Below are positions 1-12,424 of a DNA stretch of 64,000 nucleotides, one piece after another. This DNA is from Nigrospora sphaerica (Eukaryota > Ascomycota > Sordariomycetes > Amphisphaeriales > Apiosporaceae): the NCBI GenBank assembly GCA_018287875.1, contig JAGVVL010000022.1, positions 2,666,001 to 2,730,000 on the forward strand, given 5' to 3'. Both the position numbers and the translations under genes were made by a program. The notes beneath the pieces were generated by a model. The model saw nothing but the letters and a program-made list of their open reading frames with translations. It ran no database searches and was not told the origin of the DNA. The stretch's first letter is position 1; each line of letters opens with the position of its first letter.

Positions 1-727
1 GTCTCCACTCGGCGAACCGCGAGATAGACACGGCTATGCGCTGGGATTCCCATCCCGCGCCGCCTAGTGTTCAGCACACGCGAGACACTGAGAACCTCGA
101 CGTGGCCACCATCACGCTCTCGGCGACGGCTGACGTCCTTGGTTGTGCTCCCCGAGCTGGCCATCTCTCTCTGGCTCGGCTTGCCCAGGCCGGCGGACGA
201 TCGCATGTCCTGCGCCGCTTCCCGATCGACGCTACCCGCCCCGATCCCATTGGAGCTGGGTACACACCCCGGTACGTCTCCGAGATCGTGACTAGCCTTC
301 CGGCGGCGGCTCCTCCCCCTGCCGTTTAAGGACTGGTCCCCGGCCGCAATGGAGGAGTACTACAACAGCGCCTTCTCGTCACTCGGCTTGCGACGGATCA
401 ACGTCCTCGGTGGCATCGCTCCGCCCGCCGTCTCGCCGTCCTCGTCGACCCGAGGTGCCAAACGTCGCCGCTCTGCCGCCGACGACGCGGCTCACGGTCC
501 CTCGGCTGGACCCCTCCTTCGCGACGCCTTCGCCCGTCTCGCCGCTAGGTCGCCCTGACGCGTCACCTAGTTTGCCGTCCCCTCATCCGCTGCGTCCTGC
601 GCTTTGGCGGATCCTCGTCGCCCGTACGCCGCCTAGCGGACCTCCTGCGTCCTACTCTGCATGCCGCGTGCGACCTTCCACAGCAATTGCATGGCTTAGC
701 TCCGTGTACTTCTAGGCCCTGGCCTCG
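1..727. other. GC-rich stretch without recognisable gene
   Basis: Lies beyond the chromodomain end of the minus-strand chromovirus and is similarly GC-rich. Open frames here are short and resemble nothing I know. It is most simply the 3' non-coding part of that retrotransposon or its flank. The LTR motif seen at 5965-6192 is not repeated here, so the 3' LTR is either outside the window or missing. Confidence 0.4.
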
Positions 728-2633
728 TTAATTGATCTGCTGCGCTTCGCGCCCCGCCACTCCGTGATTTCCTGTGCTCGGAGGGCGATCGTCGTCCCAT
801 TTACGGTGGGACCGCCGCTTACGATAGCGTGCCACGATCTTCGGCGCGTTCTCCAGGTTCGCCTCTGGCTCCCAGGTGTTATATTCCACCGGCCAGCCCA
901 TCCATTTCACGAGGTACTCCGCCCCTCGGGCGGTCGTCCTGTGTCGGAGGATATCCTCGACCTCCCACTCCTCTTGGTCCTCCACCAGTCCTGGGAGTGC
1001 CTCATGGTCCCCGGAGGCCTTGCCAGTCCATGGCTCCAACGATGACACTGGGAACACGTCGTGTATCCGTTCGTACTGCGAGGGCAGGGCGACCCTGTAG
1101 GCCACCTTACCAATCCTCTCCGTGACCTTTACCCGAATGTACGTCGGGGCGAGCTTCGCACCGCACTTAAATCGGAACCGCTTCGTCGAGAGGCCTACCC
1201 ACTGACCTGGTTGGAACTCTTGGTCCTGGTGCCTTCGGTCGTAGCCCTTTTGTTGGGCTTTCACTGCGACGTCCCAGTGTTCTCTCATACGCGCGCGGAC
1301 CTCTCGGCTCTTCTGTAGCCGTTCTAACACGCCCGCGCTCCGAAAGCGTTCTGCTTGGGGGCGAACTCCGTCATCCTCGGGTGAAATCCATACAGCGCCT
1401 CAAACGGTGACACCCCGATGGAGTCGTGGCGGCGGTTATTATAGGCGAACTCGGCTTCGTGTAGCCCGGATGCCCATGTCGCCTCGTCGCAACACGTGCG
1501 TAACCACTTCTCTAGTGTTTGGTGCGTTCTCTCTGTCTGCCCGTCCGTTTGGGGATGGTACGCCGTGCTCAGCCGGCGTTTCGTTGCCCTTGCCTCGCAC
1601 CACTCTTGCCAGAACCGGCTCGTGAGTAGGAGTCCCTATCGCTCACAATCCCGAGGGGCGTCCCGTACCGGCATTCCACTTCCTTATACAGGATATGGGC
1701 TAACTCTGCCGCAGTTAGGGTTTTCCTCGTGGGTAGGAACAGTGCCATCTTCGTGAATCGGTCCACGATGACTAACACGGCGTCGCAGGCGTCGCCCTCG
1801 GGTCGGCAGCTGATCGGCAGCCCAGTGATGAAGTCCATGCTAATCTCTTGCCAGGGTCCCTCGGGTAGCGGTAGGGATTGGAGTAGGCCGTACGGTTTGT
1901 GCCTTGGTCTCCTTGCTCCCTGGCACTCCTGGCATGACTCTGCGTACTGTCGCACCTCCTCGGCGATCGCGGGCCAGTGGAACTTCCTCGTGAGCAGCTC
2001 TAAGGTCTTATTCGCGCCTAGGTGTCCCGCCCTGGGGTCATCGTGGTGTTGGTGGAGTAGTTGGGCCCTTAACGCTCCCTCATTAGGGATGACTAGCCTT
2101 CCTTTAAATCGGAGGGCTCCTTCCTCGTCTAGGTGGTACCCCGCAGCTTGGCCTTGCCGCGCCTTCTCCATTCGTTCCGCGATGTCCCGGTCCTGGGGTT
2201 GTAGCCCCCGAATGAGCTGGTAGAACGCCTCAGTGGGCTTATCCGCCCAAGTGGTCTCGTTTCTTGCCACGCTTCGAGCCACTGCTCTCGGGAGCACCTG
2301 TCCCCCCACCGGCCTCGTCGATCACTGCTCGGCGCCTCGTCGTGGGTGGCCCTCCCTGGCCTTGTGCCCGGGTTACCGGGGCAAGGACCGCGTCCCCCTG
2401 GCCACCCGCCGACCTTTTGTCTGTGTGCGTCACCATCGCCCGCACCGCCCCCACGTACGTCGCGGTCCCGACGTTTCTCGTGGTGCTGATCCTTGCCACC
2501 TGGTGTCGGACCTCGGCCGGCAGCTGGTCGACGAGTGCCAGTTTCATTGCTAGTGACGGAATCACGTCGTGGTAGCTGATCTCCCCAGCCATGTAGTCTG
2601 GTCGCCGCGATAGCGGATCCGCCGGGTTCGTGG
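728..2633 (-). pseudogene. Chromovirus integrase with C-terminal chromodomain, frameshifted
   Basis: The N-terminal zinc-binding module (spaced His residues, then CQEC) lies near 1940-2060. The integrase core has its first acidic residue in SMDFITGLP and the second in VSDRDS. The region with the third acidic residue is around 1340-1470. A typical chromodomain follows at about 830-1000 with the motifs EWEVEDIL, YLVKWMGW and NTWEP, which in chromoviruses guides integration to histone-marked chromatin. The frame shifts near 2634 (coming from RNase H), 1629 and 1343. Each shift looks like one missing base in a short run, so this may be an assembly artefact rather than decay. Confidence 0.82.
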
Positions 2634-4189
2634 CCCCTTCCGATATTCCATATCGAAGTCAAAATGCGAGAGCCTGTACACCCATCTTGCGAGGCGGCCT
2701 CGTAAGTCTCTCGCCGGTGCTTCCACGACCCCTTTCAGTGCCTGGTGGTCGGTCCAGACCGTGAACTTGGCGCTCAGCCCCTCAAGGTAGTGTCTCCAAT
2801 GCTCGAGTGATTCGACAATCGCTAGCAGTTCCTTTTGGCCCGTGGCCCAGTTCAGCTCGGGCGCCGTGAGTTTCCGCGACCAGTAGGCGACTGGCCTCCA
2901 CTCGCCACCTCCTTGTTTCTGTGATAGGATGCCTGAGACTGCCCTATCACTCGCGTCTGTCTCGACCCTGCTAGTTTTCTCCGGGTCCCAGTGTCGGAGC
3001 ACCGTCGCCGAAGTGAACGCGTGCTTTAGCTCTTCGAACGCCTTCTGTGCGTCCAGGGGCCACTGGAACGGGCCCTTCTTCCGGCCGGCCTCCATGCCTT
3101 TCAGTAGCGCCGTAATCGGTGCCGTGATATGCGAGTACTTCGCAATGAACTTCCTATAGAAGTTGGTGAACCCTAGGAACACTTGGATGTCCCGGTACGA
3201 CTCAGGAGGCTGCCATTCCTGCACGGCTATCACTCGTTTCGGGTCCATCTTTAAGCCTACTCGGCCGACCACGAATCCTAGGAACTCGATTTCCTCTTTA
3301 AAGAATTCGCACTTCGAGATCTTCGCAAATAGCTCGTGCTCCTTCAGCCGTTCGCACACCATTCGGAGATGCGTCGCGTGTTCCTTCGCGTCCTGCGAGT
3401 AGATGACGATGTCGTCGAGGTAAACCACGCAAATGGTGTCAATGAGCCCTGCTAATGCCTTCTGCATATAGGCCTGAAACGTGGCGGGCGCGTTCGTGAG
3501 CCCCATGGCCATCACGTTATACTCGAAGTGGCCGTACTTCGTTCGGAACGCGGTCTTCCAGCGGTCGCCCTCTGCGATTGCGAGGCGAAAATAGGCGTCT
3601 CGTAAATCCATCTTCGAGAACACCTTCGCCGACCCCAGCTGATCCATCAGCTCGCTAATTAGCGGAAGCGGATATCGGTTCTTTACCGTGACCTTATTTA
3701 GGCCCCGGTAATCGACGCATAGTCGTAGACTGCCGTCCTTTTTTGGCACGAATAGCACGGGTGCCCCCGCCGGGCTCGTGGAGTGCCTAATGCGACCGGT
3801 TTCCAACGCCTTCGCGAGGTACTCCTCGAGCTCCTTTCGTTGCGGTTCTGAGAGGGGATAGATAGGTCCGTGTGGAGGCTGTGCGCCGGGGATGAGGTCG
3901 ATCGTGTGCGGTGTCTCTCCTAAAATAGGCGGCTCCGCGGCTGCGGACTCACTAAACACGACCTCGTACTCCTTTAAACAGGCTGGTAGCGCGACGGTCC
4001 CTATGGGCGGTTCGTCGTCAAGCCCCGGTATCGCCGACGCGTCACCTAACTCTAGCCTCGCTAGCTGGGCGATTAGCACCGGTTCGCCTTCGGTCGCTTC
4101 GCGGGCGAACTCCTCTGGCCCCACGAACTGCATCACTCTAAACGTGAACGTGTCTGGCTTTCGTGTGTCTAAGGTAATTCCCTCCGCCC
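2562..4189 (-). CDS. Chromovirus reverse transcriptase and RNase H (pol segment)
   Basis: One uninterrupted frame covers the Ty3/Gypsy reverse transcriptase (FVPKKDGSLRLCVDYRGLN, KTAFRTKYGHFEYNVMAMG, catalytic YLDDIVIYS, LGFTNFYRKFI) and the RNase H domain (VETDASD, TDHQALKG). It makes cDNA from the element transcript. An ATG lies at 4136, but in the element this is an internal part of pol: homology extends upstream across an apparent missing G in the run at 4187-4190 from the protease frame. It also continues past 2634 in another frame into integrase. Confidence 0.88.
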
Positions 4190-4528
4190 CATGCCCGGGC
4201 GGGACAGTAGCACCTGGGCCGCGTGCTTATCTCGGCGCACGACGAAGAACACCTGCGTGAACCTCCGTACCTGCCCTTGCACGTCTTGCATCTCTATCGC
4301 CGCTTCCACGGCGCCATAGCACCGTAGCGGCTGCCCGTCGACCCCTAAAAGTCGCGGCAGAGTTATGGGGACTTTCGTAACCCAACCCCTCGTGACGGCT
4401 CGATCCGCCGTCCGCTTTGCGATCACGTTGACCTCGGCCCCCGAATCCAGGTCGATCCGAATCGGCTTCTTCGCTCGGCCGAGTTCGTCGCATAACTGGC
4501 CCGTGGTGCGCATGGCCGCGCCTAGCAC
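4169..4528 (-). pseudogene. Retrotransposon aspartic protease segment
   Basis: A retropepsin-like segment with the catalytic triplet in DLDSGAEVNVIA. In the intact element it would process the gag-pol polyprotein. It lies between the gag zinc knuckle and the reverse transcriptase. The frame is lost at a four-base C run (plus strand 4187-4190) just before the reverse transcriptase begins. Protease identity rests on the DSGA motif and on position. Confidence 0.72.
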
Positions 4529-4576
4529 CCCTGTCGCGCGGTGTGTGTCCGCTGAGTCGTCTTGCGCTCCGTCCGG

Positions 4577-5928
4577 CTCAGCTACACATTTCCGCCTCGC
4601 TCGCGCTCCAGTCGGAGTCGGATCGGTACTGGGGCGTCTCTTGCTTCACCTCTGCCGCCTGGATCCGCGCGCCGGCCGCTCGTGTAGCGCCGGTGTGCGC
4701 CGCCGGGATTGCCTGCCCGGCGGCTTGGCCGTACAATCCCGCTGGATATGGCCCCCTCGCCGCATTTATAGCAACGGACGTACTTCGGGCGGGGTCTCCT
4801 CTCGGTGGCGCCTGGGCCGAACCCCCTCGACGAACCTTCGACGCTGGTTGCACCACCGCCTGGTTCACATACCCCTGTCGGGTCCCGCTAAACTCGTGCT
4901 CGGCCCGGGGTCGCTTCCTTCCTCCCGGAGTCCCGTCGCGTGTCCCTTCGCGATCCCTTCGCTGATAAGGGAGAGGATCTGCCATCGACGCTCCGCCTCG
5001 TGGGCGACCGCTTGGGCGTCGGTGATAGCAACGTTATCCCGAATGATGTCCATCCGTAGCCACGGTCGCAGCTTGAGTAGGAACTCGTGTGCGATGAGGG
5101 GCTGGCCTGCGATGCTCTCTCGAACCCGTCGCTGCCACGCGGACCACTCGTTATAGAACTGTGTCGGCGATTGGTCGGCCGTTTGCCGGATCCGTTGTAG
5201 CGCCGCCATTGACCTCTGCATATTCTGAGCCGGGTCGATGTGTTCCCGTCGAATGAACTTTAAGAAGTCTGCCCACTTGGCCTGCTCGCTGTATTTCCCT
5301 TGCGGGTATAGATCTTCGGCGTGGGTGCGCCACTCGCTTTGCAAGGCGTAGTCCACGTTGGTGAGGGCCCATTCGATATAGCGAGCATCCGTCTGGTCGG
5401 GTCGGCTCTCGTTTTGTTGTTCCACCGCCACGATCCAGCTTCGGATCTCCACGTGGGTCGAGGCCTCCTCTAGCTTCTTGCATGCGTAAGTCGGTGGCTT
5501 CTCGTACGTGCGCGGTTCTCCGCTCGTGCTCCGACTGGGCGGCGTTAGTCCTTGACCCCGTTGGCGGTCGGCTCGGTCCGCCGTCATCATCTCGATCATC
5601 TTCTGCTGTGTCTTCAGCAGCGCGCGGAGAAGGTCGTTCTCCCGCGTGGCGACCCGGAACAGATCGGACTCCGAGGGGTTGACATGTCGGGTCCCGGCGT
5701 TGGGCTTGGATCCGTTTCGCCGGATGGTCGCGGTTCGTCCGCGCCCGTGGGCCCTTCGTCCATTGGGAACGGGCGCCCCTCCACCGTGCCCGCTCCGGTA
5801 GTCAGGGCGCCGGGGATCGCCGCGTTGCTCGGCGCGGCTGGCTCGTTGGCTCCTAACCCTAAGTTGGGGTGAGAGCTTGCTTGACCGGGCGTCGAGCTGT
5901 CGGGGCGCGATCGGGTAGCGGGTGCCAT
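4577..5928 (-). pseudogene. Chromovirus gag with broken CCHC zinc knuckle
   Basis: A likely start codon is at 5928-5926, giving a Pro/Ser/Thr-rich N-terminus. The frame must change at a G run at 5675-5678 to enter the conserved capsid-like part (motifs such as WADFLKFIRREHIDPA). A CCHC zinc knuckle beginning CYKCGE lies near 4740-4775, split by an apparent one-base loss in the five-base C run at 4752-4756. Gag packages the element RNA. Assignment is from the zinc knuckle, the position upstream of protease and the retrotransposon-gag-like helical region. Confidence 0.72.
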
Positions 5929-5964
5929 AGCCGGCTCGTTCTCGTGGTGTAGAGATTGAAGAAT

Positions 5965-6192
5965 TGTAACGGAATGATACGAATCGAACGAGGTGACTAT
6001 GTGCACGCAATTCCAATGACTGGCTGGCTGTATTGACTTCAATCTGGCCGTCCCTCCGTTTGCGGGCGCGGCCAGATTCTGCATAAGGGCGCCCCGGATT
6101 AACGTGGCGCCGCTCCGCCGTTTCGGCGACCGCCCTGGCGCTTGCTTCCCGCCGGCGCGCCGACGCACCGCCGATCCGCCCGCCCGGCCCCT
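5965..6192 (-). repeat. Partial 5' LTR (family LTR-A), GC-rich copy
   Basis: The plus strand begins TGTAACGGAATG at 5965, which is the 3' end of the LTR in element orientation. RIP-mutated copies of the same sequence occur at about 21850-22276 (opposite strand) and 24816-25260 (same strand). Those copies continue for about another 200 bp, whereas this one is cut off near 6192 where AT-rich DNA starts. Comparing copies shows the expected G-to-A and C-to-T changes in the other two. Confidence 0.75.
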
Positions 6193-7399
6193 TTACATTA
6201 TTTATCATTATAATATAAAGGGGTTTATAGTTCATTCTTTTATATAGCTTGAAATATAGTTCACCTTGTCCTAACTACTATTAAAGTAGTTTATATAAAT
6301 TTATATATTACCTTTAATTATTGTAGACTTAAGGTTAAAGTGGATAAAATAGCTCTTATTATATTTTAAGATAGGAGGTCCTAGTGCTTAAATGTTATAA
6401 ACGGTTTCTATATTAAACTTAACAATTAAAAGGTAAGTAATTTAATGTTTATTATTTAAATTTAAAGTTTTTTTTTTAAGCTTTTAAAGAATGCTTATTT
6501 ATTATATTGTTCTATCAAATAAAATCCTTTATAAAAGTTGAAATTTTGAATACTAAGTATTATATCATATAGTTTCATGAACTTATATAAGTCTCTTCTT
6601 TTACTAGAAGCTTTTATCAATATATTATACTTACTACTTATATATTACATATGCAATAAAGTTATTTAGTTTCCTCTTATAAATTTTAAATGGTGGGCTA
6701 CTATTTTCTTTCAACATTTTTCAATAACTTAGAACTATTTAATATATATGAGTAATATAAGCGACCTAATTAAAGAAAACGGCTAATAACTTGAGAGGAG
6801 TAAGTAAAAGAAGTAAGTAAGATTAGTTAATAACCCTTATAATAAACCCTTCTTTAATATAAAACACCGCTTAAAGGATAAGAGAAGAGCGACGCGTTTT
6901 AAAAAAGATTGAACTTAACGATTATAGCCCTTAACTTTAACGATTTTTAAACGGATCTTTAAGATAACCGCGTAAAAATCATTGCCTTAAAAAACGTGGA
7001 AAAGGCTTTAAAGAAGTTAACACTTATGAATATTAAAGAACTACGTTAAAAAGTAATATAGTAAGTCTTTAAGTAGTATGCAAAGTACGCCGACATATTT
7101 AATACAGTAAATTATAATATATAATTCGTGTGAGAAAAAGCTCGCTATAAATATAAGCTCGACCTCTGTAAAGAAAAGAGTACTAACTATTTAAGTTATG
7201 GTAGCCTTTATAAATTTTCTATTAAAGTTAAAGGCATATAGAACTTATATATTAAATAACTCATAAAAGGGATTCATTAAAAGTAGCGATATTCTCTAAA
7301 CTATACTTATACTCTTTACACTTAAGTCGGATAATAGTTTACGATTTTATATAAACTACTAAAAGGTAAACATTATCACTTATAAATATTAATATTCTT

Positions 7400-8340
7400 T
7401 ACTATTAATTAACTAAACGCTCAGCCGGACTATAAAGGCTTACATATTCATTAAGATCGATATTTAATAAGTATTTTACAAGATTCATCCTCGAGTATAA
7501 GAAAAAGATAAAATAACGTTTTATATACAATACGGCTCTTATTTATATTAAGTGACGCTACTTAAATAAACTAATTAATTAAATATCTTGAATAGATTTA
7601 TTAGTAAAGTCCTAATAAACTATCTTAAAAAGGTGTACTATACTTATGTAAAAAATATCCTTATTTATTTAACTAATGAAGAGGGTTATATACGTCACGT
7701 TTAATAAGTGTTAACACGACTTTAAAAGGTAAGCTTATAAGCCGATATAAGAAGTGCGAGTTTTATATTTAAAGGATTAAGTACTCATGTTTTATTATTA
7801 GTATAAATTAGGTAGCGATCGATATAAATAAACTTAGCGCCTTAATAAGTTAAACGGCATCGACAATTATAAAAGTAATCTGCTCCTTTTTAAGGTTTTA
7901 TAAGCATTATTAAAAGCTTATACGGGATTATAATAGAATCGTTAAACTATTAAACTATGTAAAATACAGGTACACGACCACAATATAAATATAAGAATAT
8001 AAAGAAGCTTTTTAACTCCTTGAGGCCTATATAGTATAAGCTTTAATTCTCATATATAAAGGCTTTAATAAGAAAATATAAGTAAAAATTAATAAGTCGA
8101 ATATTATAGTTATTAAAGTTCTTTTATAATAATGTAGTAACAATTAATAACTTATTGATTACCAATTTAAGATTATATAAGGCGTTAAATATAATTATCT
8201 TATATAAGAAGATAAAGAACTCTTAACTGCTATTTAATACTTAATCACTTAACGGCTTAAGCTTTTAAGACTTAAAAGGACTTTTGTAGTATCCTTTAAA
8301 GCCTTTAAGGCCAGTATTACCACCTTGCCTTTAAATAACA
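7400..8340 (+). pseudogene. RIP-degraded Ty3/Gypsy reverse transcriptase/RNase H
   Basis: Despite many stops, the plus strand still reads as the end of a Gypsy reverse transcriptase. There is a thumb-like region near 7745-7960 with recognisable KCEF, a degraded LGF-I block, the AI-W segment and a degraded FLGFYxYYRKLIRDYSRI-type block. Upstream, near 7490-7740, there are traces of the KTxF-YG-YEY and DDILIY regions. Nearly every deviation is a C-to-T or G-to-A type change. After about 8340 similarity moves to the other strand, so two elements abut or are nested here. Confidence 0.6.
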
Positions 8341-9900
8341 GCGTGCTATTAACTATTAACTAGTTACTTATATTTCGTTATGAGGATGTGTCCGTGTCTT
8401 TAATAAGACAACGTTACGTCTTTAAGATCAATTTATAACCTAGCTTAACTAGTCTCTTTGATTTAGCTAGCTTATCTTTTAGGTGCTCTTTAACCTTTTA
8501 GGTATCCGAGTGCACCTTTACTTCCCGGGCATTTAAGGCTTTACTTACTTCCTAAGCATTAAGACGGGCTCGCATCTTAAAGTCCGTTCTTTAGCTTTGT
8601 TAAACTAGTTCCTTAAACTTAGCCAACTATTTATTTAAATAAACATTCTCGCTTTATAAGGCACCTCTCGCATAATAATACTTTATTACGGCGGTGGCGT
8701 TAATATACGTTGCAATTAATTAAGATAAGAATATATTAGGTTATACTTTTGAAATATACACTATATTGGTATTTAAGGTGTTCAGTAATTTCATTCTCGT
8801 TAACGTTTTGCCCTTAAAGTTTAATCTTCTTAATAGCGCGTTTATAGGGTTGCTCTTATTAAGCTTATATTTAATGTTGAAGTTAAAAAGAGGTAAGAAT
8901 ATACACTACCGCGTTTAACGCTTATTAAGTTAACTCTACTTTATAAACACTTAAAGGTTTTAATAGTTTATAATACTTGTATTAAATAAAGGTTACCTTA
9001 AAGATAGTGCCGCTAATATTCAAAAGACTTTATAGAAGCTATTATCTTCTTATTTAATATAAAGTATGTTAATTTAGTAGCGTTAAACTTACAGGATTAA
9101 AATATAATAGAGGCGAATCGCTTATTATTATCTATTTAAGTTAGCACACTTACTATTATAAAATCTAATACGTTAATTTCCACTTAAGTAAGCCGCTAAC
9201 TATTAAAGTAACGGAGTAATAGTGCTTTAATAAATGCGTTTTAAAGCTACTTGAAGGCTTCAACCTCTTTAAGTTTTATAAAGGCTAAGCTTAGCTTCTT
9301 ACCTTAAATTATCCCTTTAAGCTAGTTATGTACGGAATAAGTAATATAAAAGTATTAATAAATAAATCGTTAATAAAAGTTATAGAACTTGAGAAAAACT
9401 TAAATATTATAAAAGCTTTAAAGAAGCGGCCACTTTTAAAGAGTGGACACTTAATTAGGCTCCATCGATATCTCTTTACATAAAATAATAAATCTTAAAT
9501 ATTTAGTATACTTTTAAAGAAAGTAGCATTTCAAGGGCTTAGCAAATAGCTCGGCCTTATATAGCTGCTATAACACACTTTATAAGTCCTAAATATAGGT
9601 GTTACGGTCTTTTGAGAAGGCTCTCGTAGCTCGTCTTAAGCGAGAGGATACATAGGCCTATATAATAAGGTGGCGCTTAATAATAAATTAATAATGTGGT
9701 TAGCCGCTTTATAAATAGAGACTTAAATAACTTCTTAAGCGTCGAAGATATTTATAATTAAACAATGCTTTAATAATATGCTATTAAGGTCTTAACTGAT
9801 TGTTAACTTATACTTGTTTAGTAAGGTAAAGTATAAGATTATAGTTATAATATATATATATATAAATATAGAGCCACATATGTGCTTTATAAACTATAAT
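8340..9900 (-). pseudogene. RIP-degraded Ty3/Gypsy pol fragment, minus strand
   Basis: On the minus strand, between about 9150 and 9600, a heavily mutated version of the Gypsy connection region is readable: a degraded DIQVFLxFYNFYRRFI, then a KLKEAF-like and an LRYF-like stretch. The part below 9150 should be RNase H/integrase by position but is too mutated to confirm. It faces the plus-strand fragment at 7400-8340 tail to tail. Confidence 0.5.
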
Positions 9901-10609
9901 ATATTAAAGAGTTTACTCTTCGCTATCTTTAAGCCAAAGAACTACTTATCGCCTATAAGTTCGAGGATCACGTAGTGTTCGTTTAAGAAGGTGCGTGATA
10001 ATAAGACCGGGCTCTCTTTAAAGCGAGGGTCTTAATTAATAGCAACATAAAGTCGCTAGTATAAGTAGTTAGTACCCTTATTATTAACAATTTATAAGGG
10101 GTCTTTATACACATTATAATTAGGACACCGTAATTATCTTATAACGTGGATTATTAACAATTCGATATCGCTACATTATAAGCCCGCTATCCTCATAAAG
10201 GCGACACTTACGTAGTCTACCTTAATATAAGTATTTAAGTTAGTATAAGTTTAAAAATCCGTTTCATTCTTTATAAAGACACGAGTGTGTAAGCGGGTCG
10301 TAACGTTTGAAGACGGCGGCTTTATAAAGAAAGGCGCCTTTATAAGCTCCAGCCTTTTCCTTAATTTACGCGATATTTGTTTGCGCTTTAATAGGTATAT
10401 GCCTCTTATATACCAGCCTTAAGGTAACTAAGAGATAGGTGCTCCTCGCTCTTACAGATATAGTATATTAAGACCCGTCCGTTCTATTTAAAAACGTTTC
10501 TCTCTTTAATCCTTAACGTTTATAATTAATAAGGCTTGTAAAGTTAGCGCGGGTTAGGTGTAATTAAGTTCTTACCCTTAAAGTGGTTTATATGTAGGCG
10601 GTTTTATAA

Positions 10610-10743
10610 TGTAAGGGATGGCAGGAGGTAACCACTCGCCCACAATGCCCAAAAGGCTAGCAATGTCTCCACTTATGGAGACGCACCCCTCCAATCCAGA
10701 CCTATATGAACATAGCGGGCCAGACGCAGCTGCAACCCTTACA
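10610..10743. mobile_element. 134-bp LTR-like mini-element with TATAA target duplication
   Basis: A GC-rich island in AT-rich DNA begins TGTAAGGG and ends CCCTTACA, a perfect 8-bp terminal inverted repeat with TG...CA ends. It is flanked on both sides by TATAA (10605-10609 and 10744-10748), a 5-bp target-site duplication. TG...CA ends and a 5-bp duplication fit a tiny solo LTR (TRIM-like). A MITE is the alternative. There is no coding capacity. The AT-only duplication could partly be chance in this context. Confidence 0.6.
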
Positions 10744-11678
10744 TATAAGAATTCTTTACCTTTTTAATAGCGTTTCGATAGTCGCTTATTATATATGTCC
10801 GCTCTTCGTTTATTTTAGCCATTTAATTTAGCTTATTTATCTTATTAGCTTTAAGCTTAAATAACTATTTAAGCCCTACTCGTTAACTTTATCTTACTAT
10901 ATACATTAAGGTATAATTAAAACTAAAGTTCCAGCTTAACAAAGAAATAATATACACGCTCCTCTTTACTTATTCACTATAGCTGTTTCTTAAGGCCGAC
11001 GAGGTAAATATTAAAGTCTTAAGGGCTTTACGTAAGCACTTAAGCGGCGTTATTAAGTTAATTCGCGATAATGTACTCTTAATGCTCCGCATTATATAAT
11101 AAAGTGAATGTTCACTCCTTAAAAGCTAAGTAGTCGTTATAAATAGCATCTTATTCCTTTAGTAACTGATAATTACTTAGCCGTCGTTTTTATAATGGGC
11201 GTGCCTCTTATTTAATATAGTTAAGTGTAAATAAAATGAGCTTTTTATATTTTTAAAGCGTTTTGTGGCGCGTATAAAGGCTAGGTCGAGGTCGCTTAAC
11301 TATTTCTCGCGTTATTAGAACCCCCACGAACATGAAGAAGTATTGATATTACGTGTGTAAAGGTTACAACTTTAGTCGGAAGAAGAGGAAAAGTCGCTTT
11401 ACAGTTACGCCGGTGTTAAAATGTTATCGGTGTCGAGCCCAAGGGCGAGGCGAAGTTCTCGCTTCTTTTCCTTTTATTATTAAAGCTATTTTAAAAGACG
11501 GATATGTGCATTAATATTTTCGAGCTATTATTCCTTTATTAAGAGGTCGGCAGTAAGCTAAATAACTATAATACTTTTAAGTGCTTCGCTTAAGGCGGCT
11601 ATTACAAAGTAGTTCTATTTCTCTTTATTATCTTACCGCTCGCTATCATATAAGTGACGTTTTAGAAAGAATTACAAT

Positions 11679-11890
11679 TATAAGAATCTTATAAATTATA
11701 AGGGCACCGTTAAGTATAGGGTAGCGAAGGGCAGGCTTCGTTCCACGATAAGACTAATTCTTATAGAACTTAAGTCTAGGTCGGGCGCTAACAGTGCGCC
11801 CGCTCCTTGCTAGTTGGCCGCCTGTGGGTCTATATCGCAGGTCAGGTGACTAGCATGCGGATGCACCTCTTTAGCGCCTCTTCTCTTATA
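11679..11890 (+). repeat. LTR-B solo LTR copy 1 (RIP-mutated)
   Basis: Homologous along its length to the copies at 16611-16845, 26002-26235 and 31476-31688, sharing for example GGGTAGCGAAGGGCAGGC and AGGTCGGGCGC. This copy has TA-ended termini, as expected if TG...CA was mutated, and many transitions, so it is the most RIP-affected of the four. No internal retrotransposon sequence is attached. Confidence 0.68.
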
Positions 11891-12424
11891 GTTTTCCTTT
11901 TATTCTTCCTCACGTTACTATCCTTAGTTAATATATGATTAGTTATCGACTTACTTGACTATATGCCGTGATAAATATACCTTTATAAAGATATTAGAAA
12001 CATTTATTACATCTTTTTAAAACTTTAAGATCATAAAAGTACTTTTATAAGTATTAAAAAGTAGGTATTATGATTTCTCTTTTATAGTTATCATCTCTTT
12101 TTTCTATTTTATTTGAAAATTAATTTTTCTTACGATTATAAATAAATCATTTCTTTATACTAAATAAAGTTATTTAAGTTTAATACTTTATAAAACGTAA
12201 TACTTTTTTGAGAAACAAAAAGTTGTGAATTGTTTTACTCTTATAATTGAAAAAATGAAGCAATATATGCCAATTATTAGTAAAACTCTAAACTATTTGA
12301 AAAATAAATATATATGTTTTTATTTATGTCAGTTATCATTTCTAAAAGACATTAACTATTAAAAAGTAAAATGACAGCCTTAAAGAAGTTATTAAGTATA
12401 TATACTTTAATTGATAAAATACTA

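Larger units (their letters stand above)
728..6192 (-). mobile_element. Ty3/Gypsy chromovirus, nearly complete, little RIP
   Basis: In minus-strand order the element has a partial 5' LTR (5965-6192), gag with a zinc knuckle, aspartic protease, reverse transcriptase/RNase H, zinc-binding integrase and a C-terminal chromodomain. This is the Ty3/Gypsy order with a chromovirus tail. The coding sequence is GC-rich and has almost none of the C-to-T/G-to-A damage seen next door. Its reading frame is broken six times, each time by an apparent one-base loss in a homopolymer or base run (near 1343, 1629, 2634, 4187, 4752 and 5675). The 5' LTR stops abruptly at the AT-rich boundary near 6192. The 3' LTR is not visible. 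Confidence 0.88.

Noticed and set aside
410..1318. Plus-strand frames of 70-101 codons at the left edge
   Set aside because: Over the chromodomain they are antisense. Left of 728 they are GC-rich chance frames with no motif.
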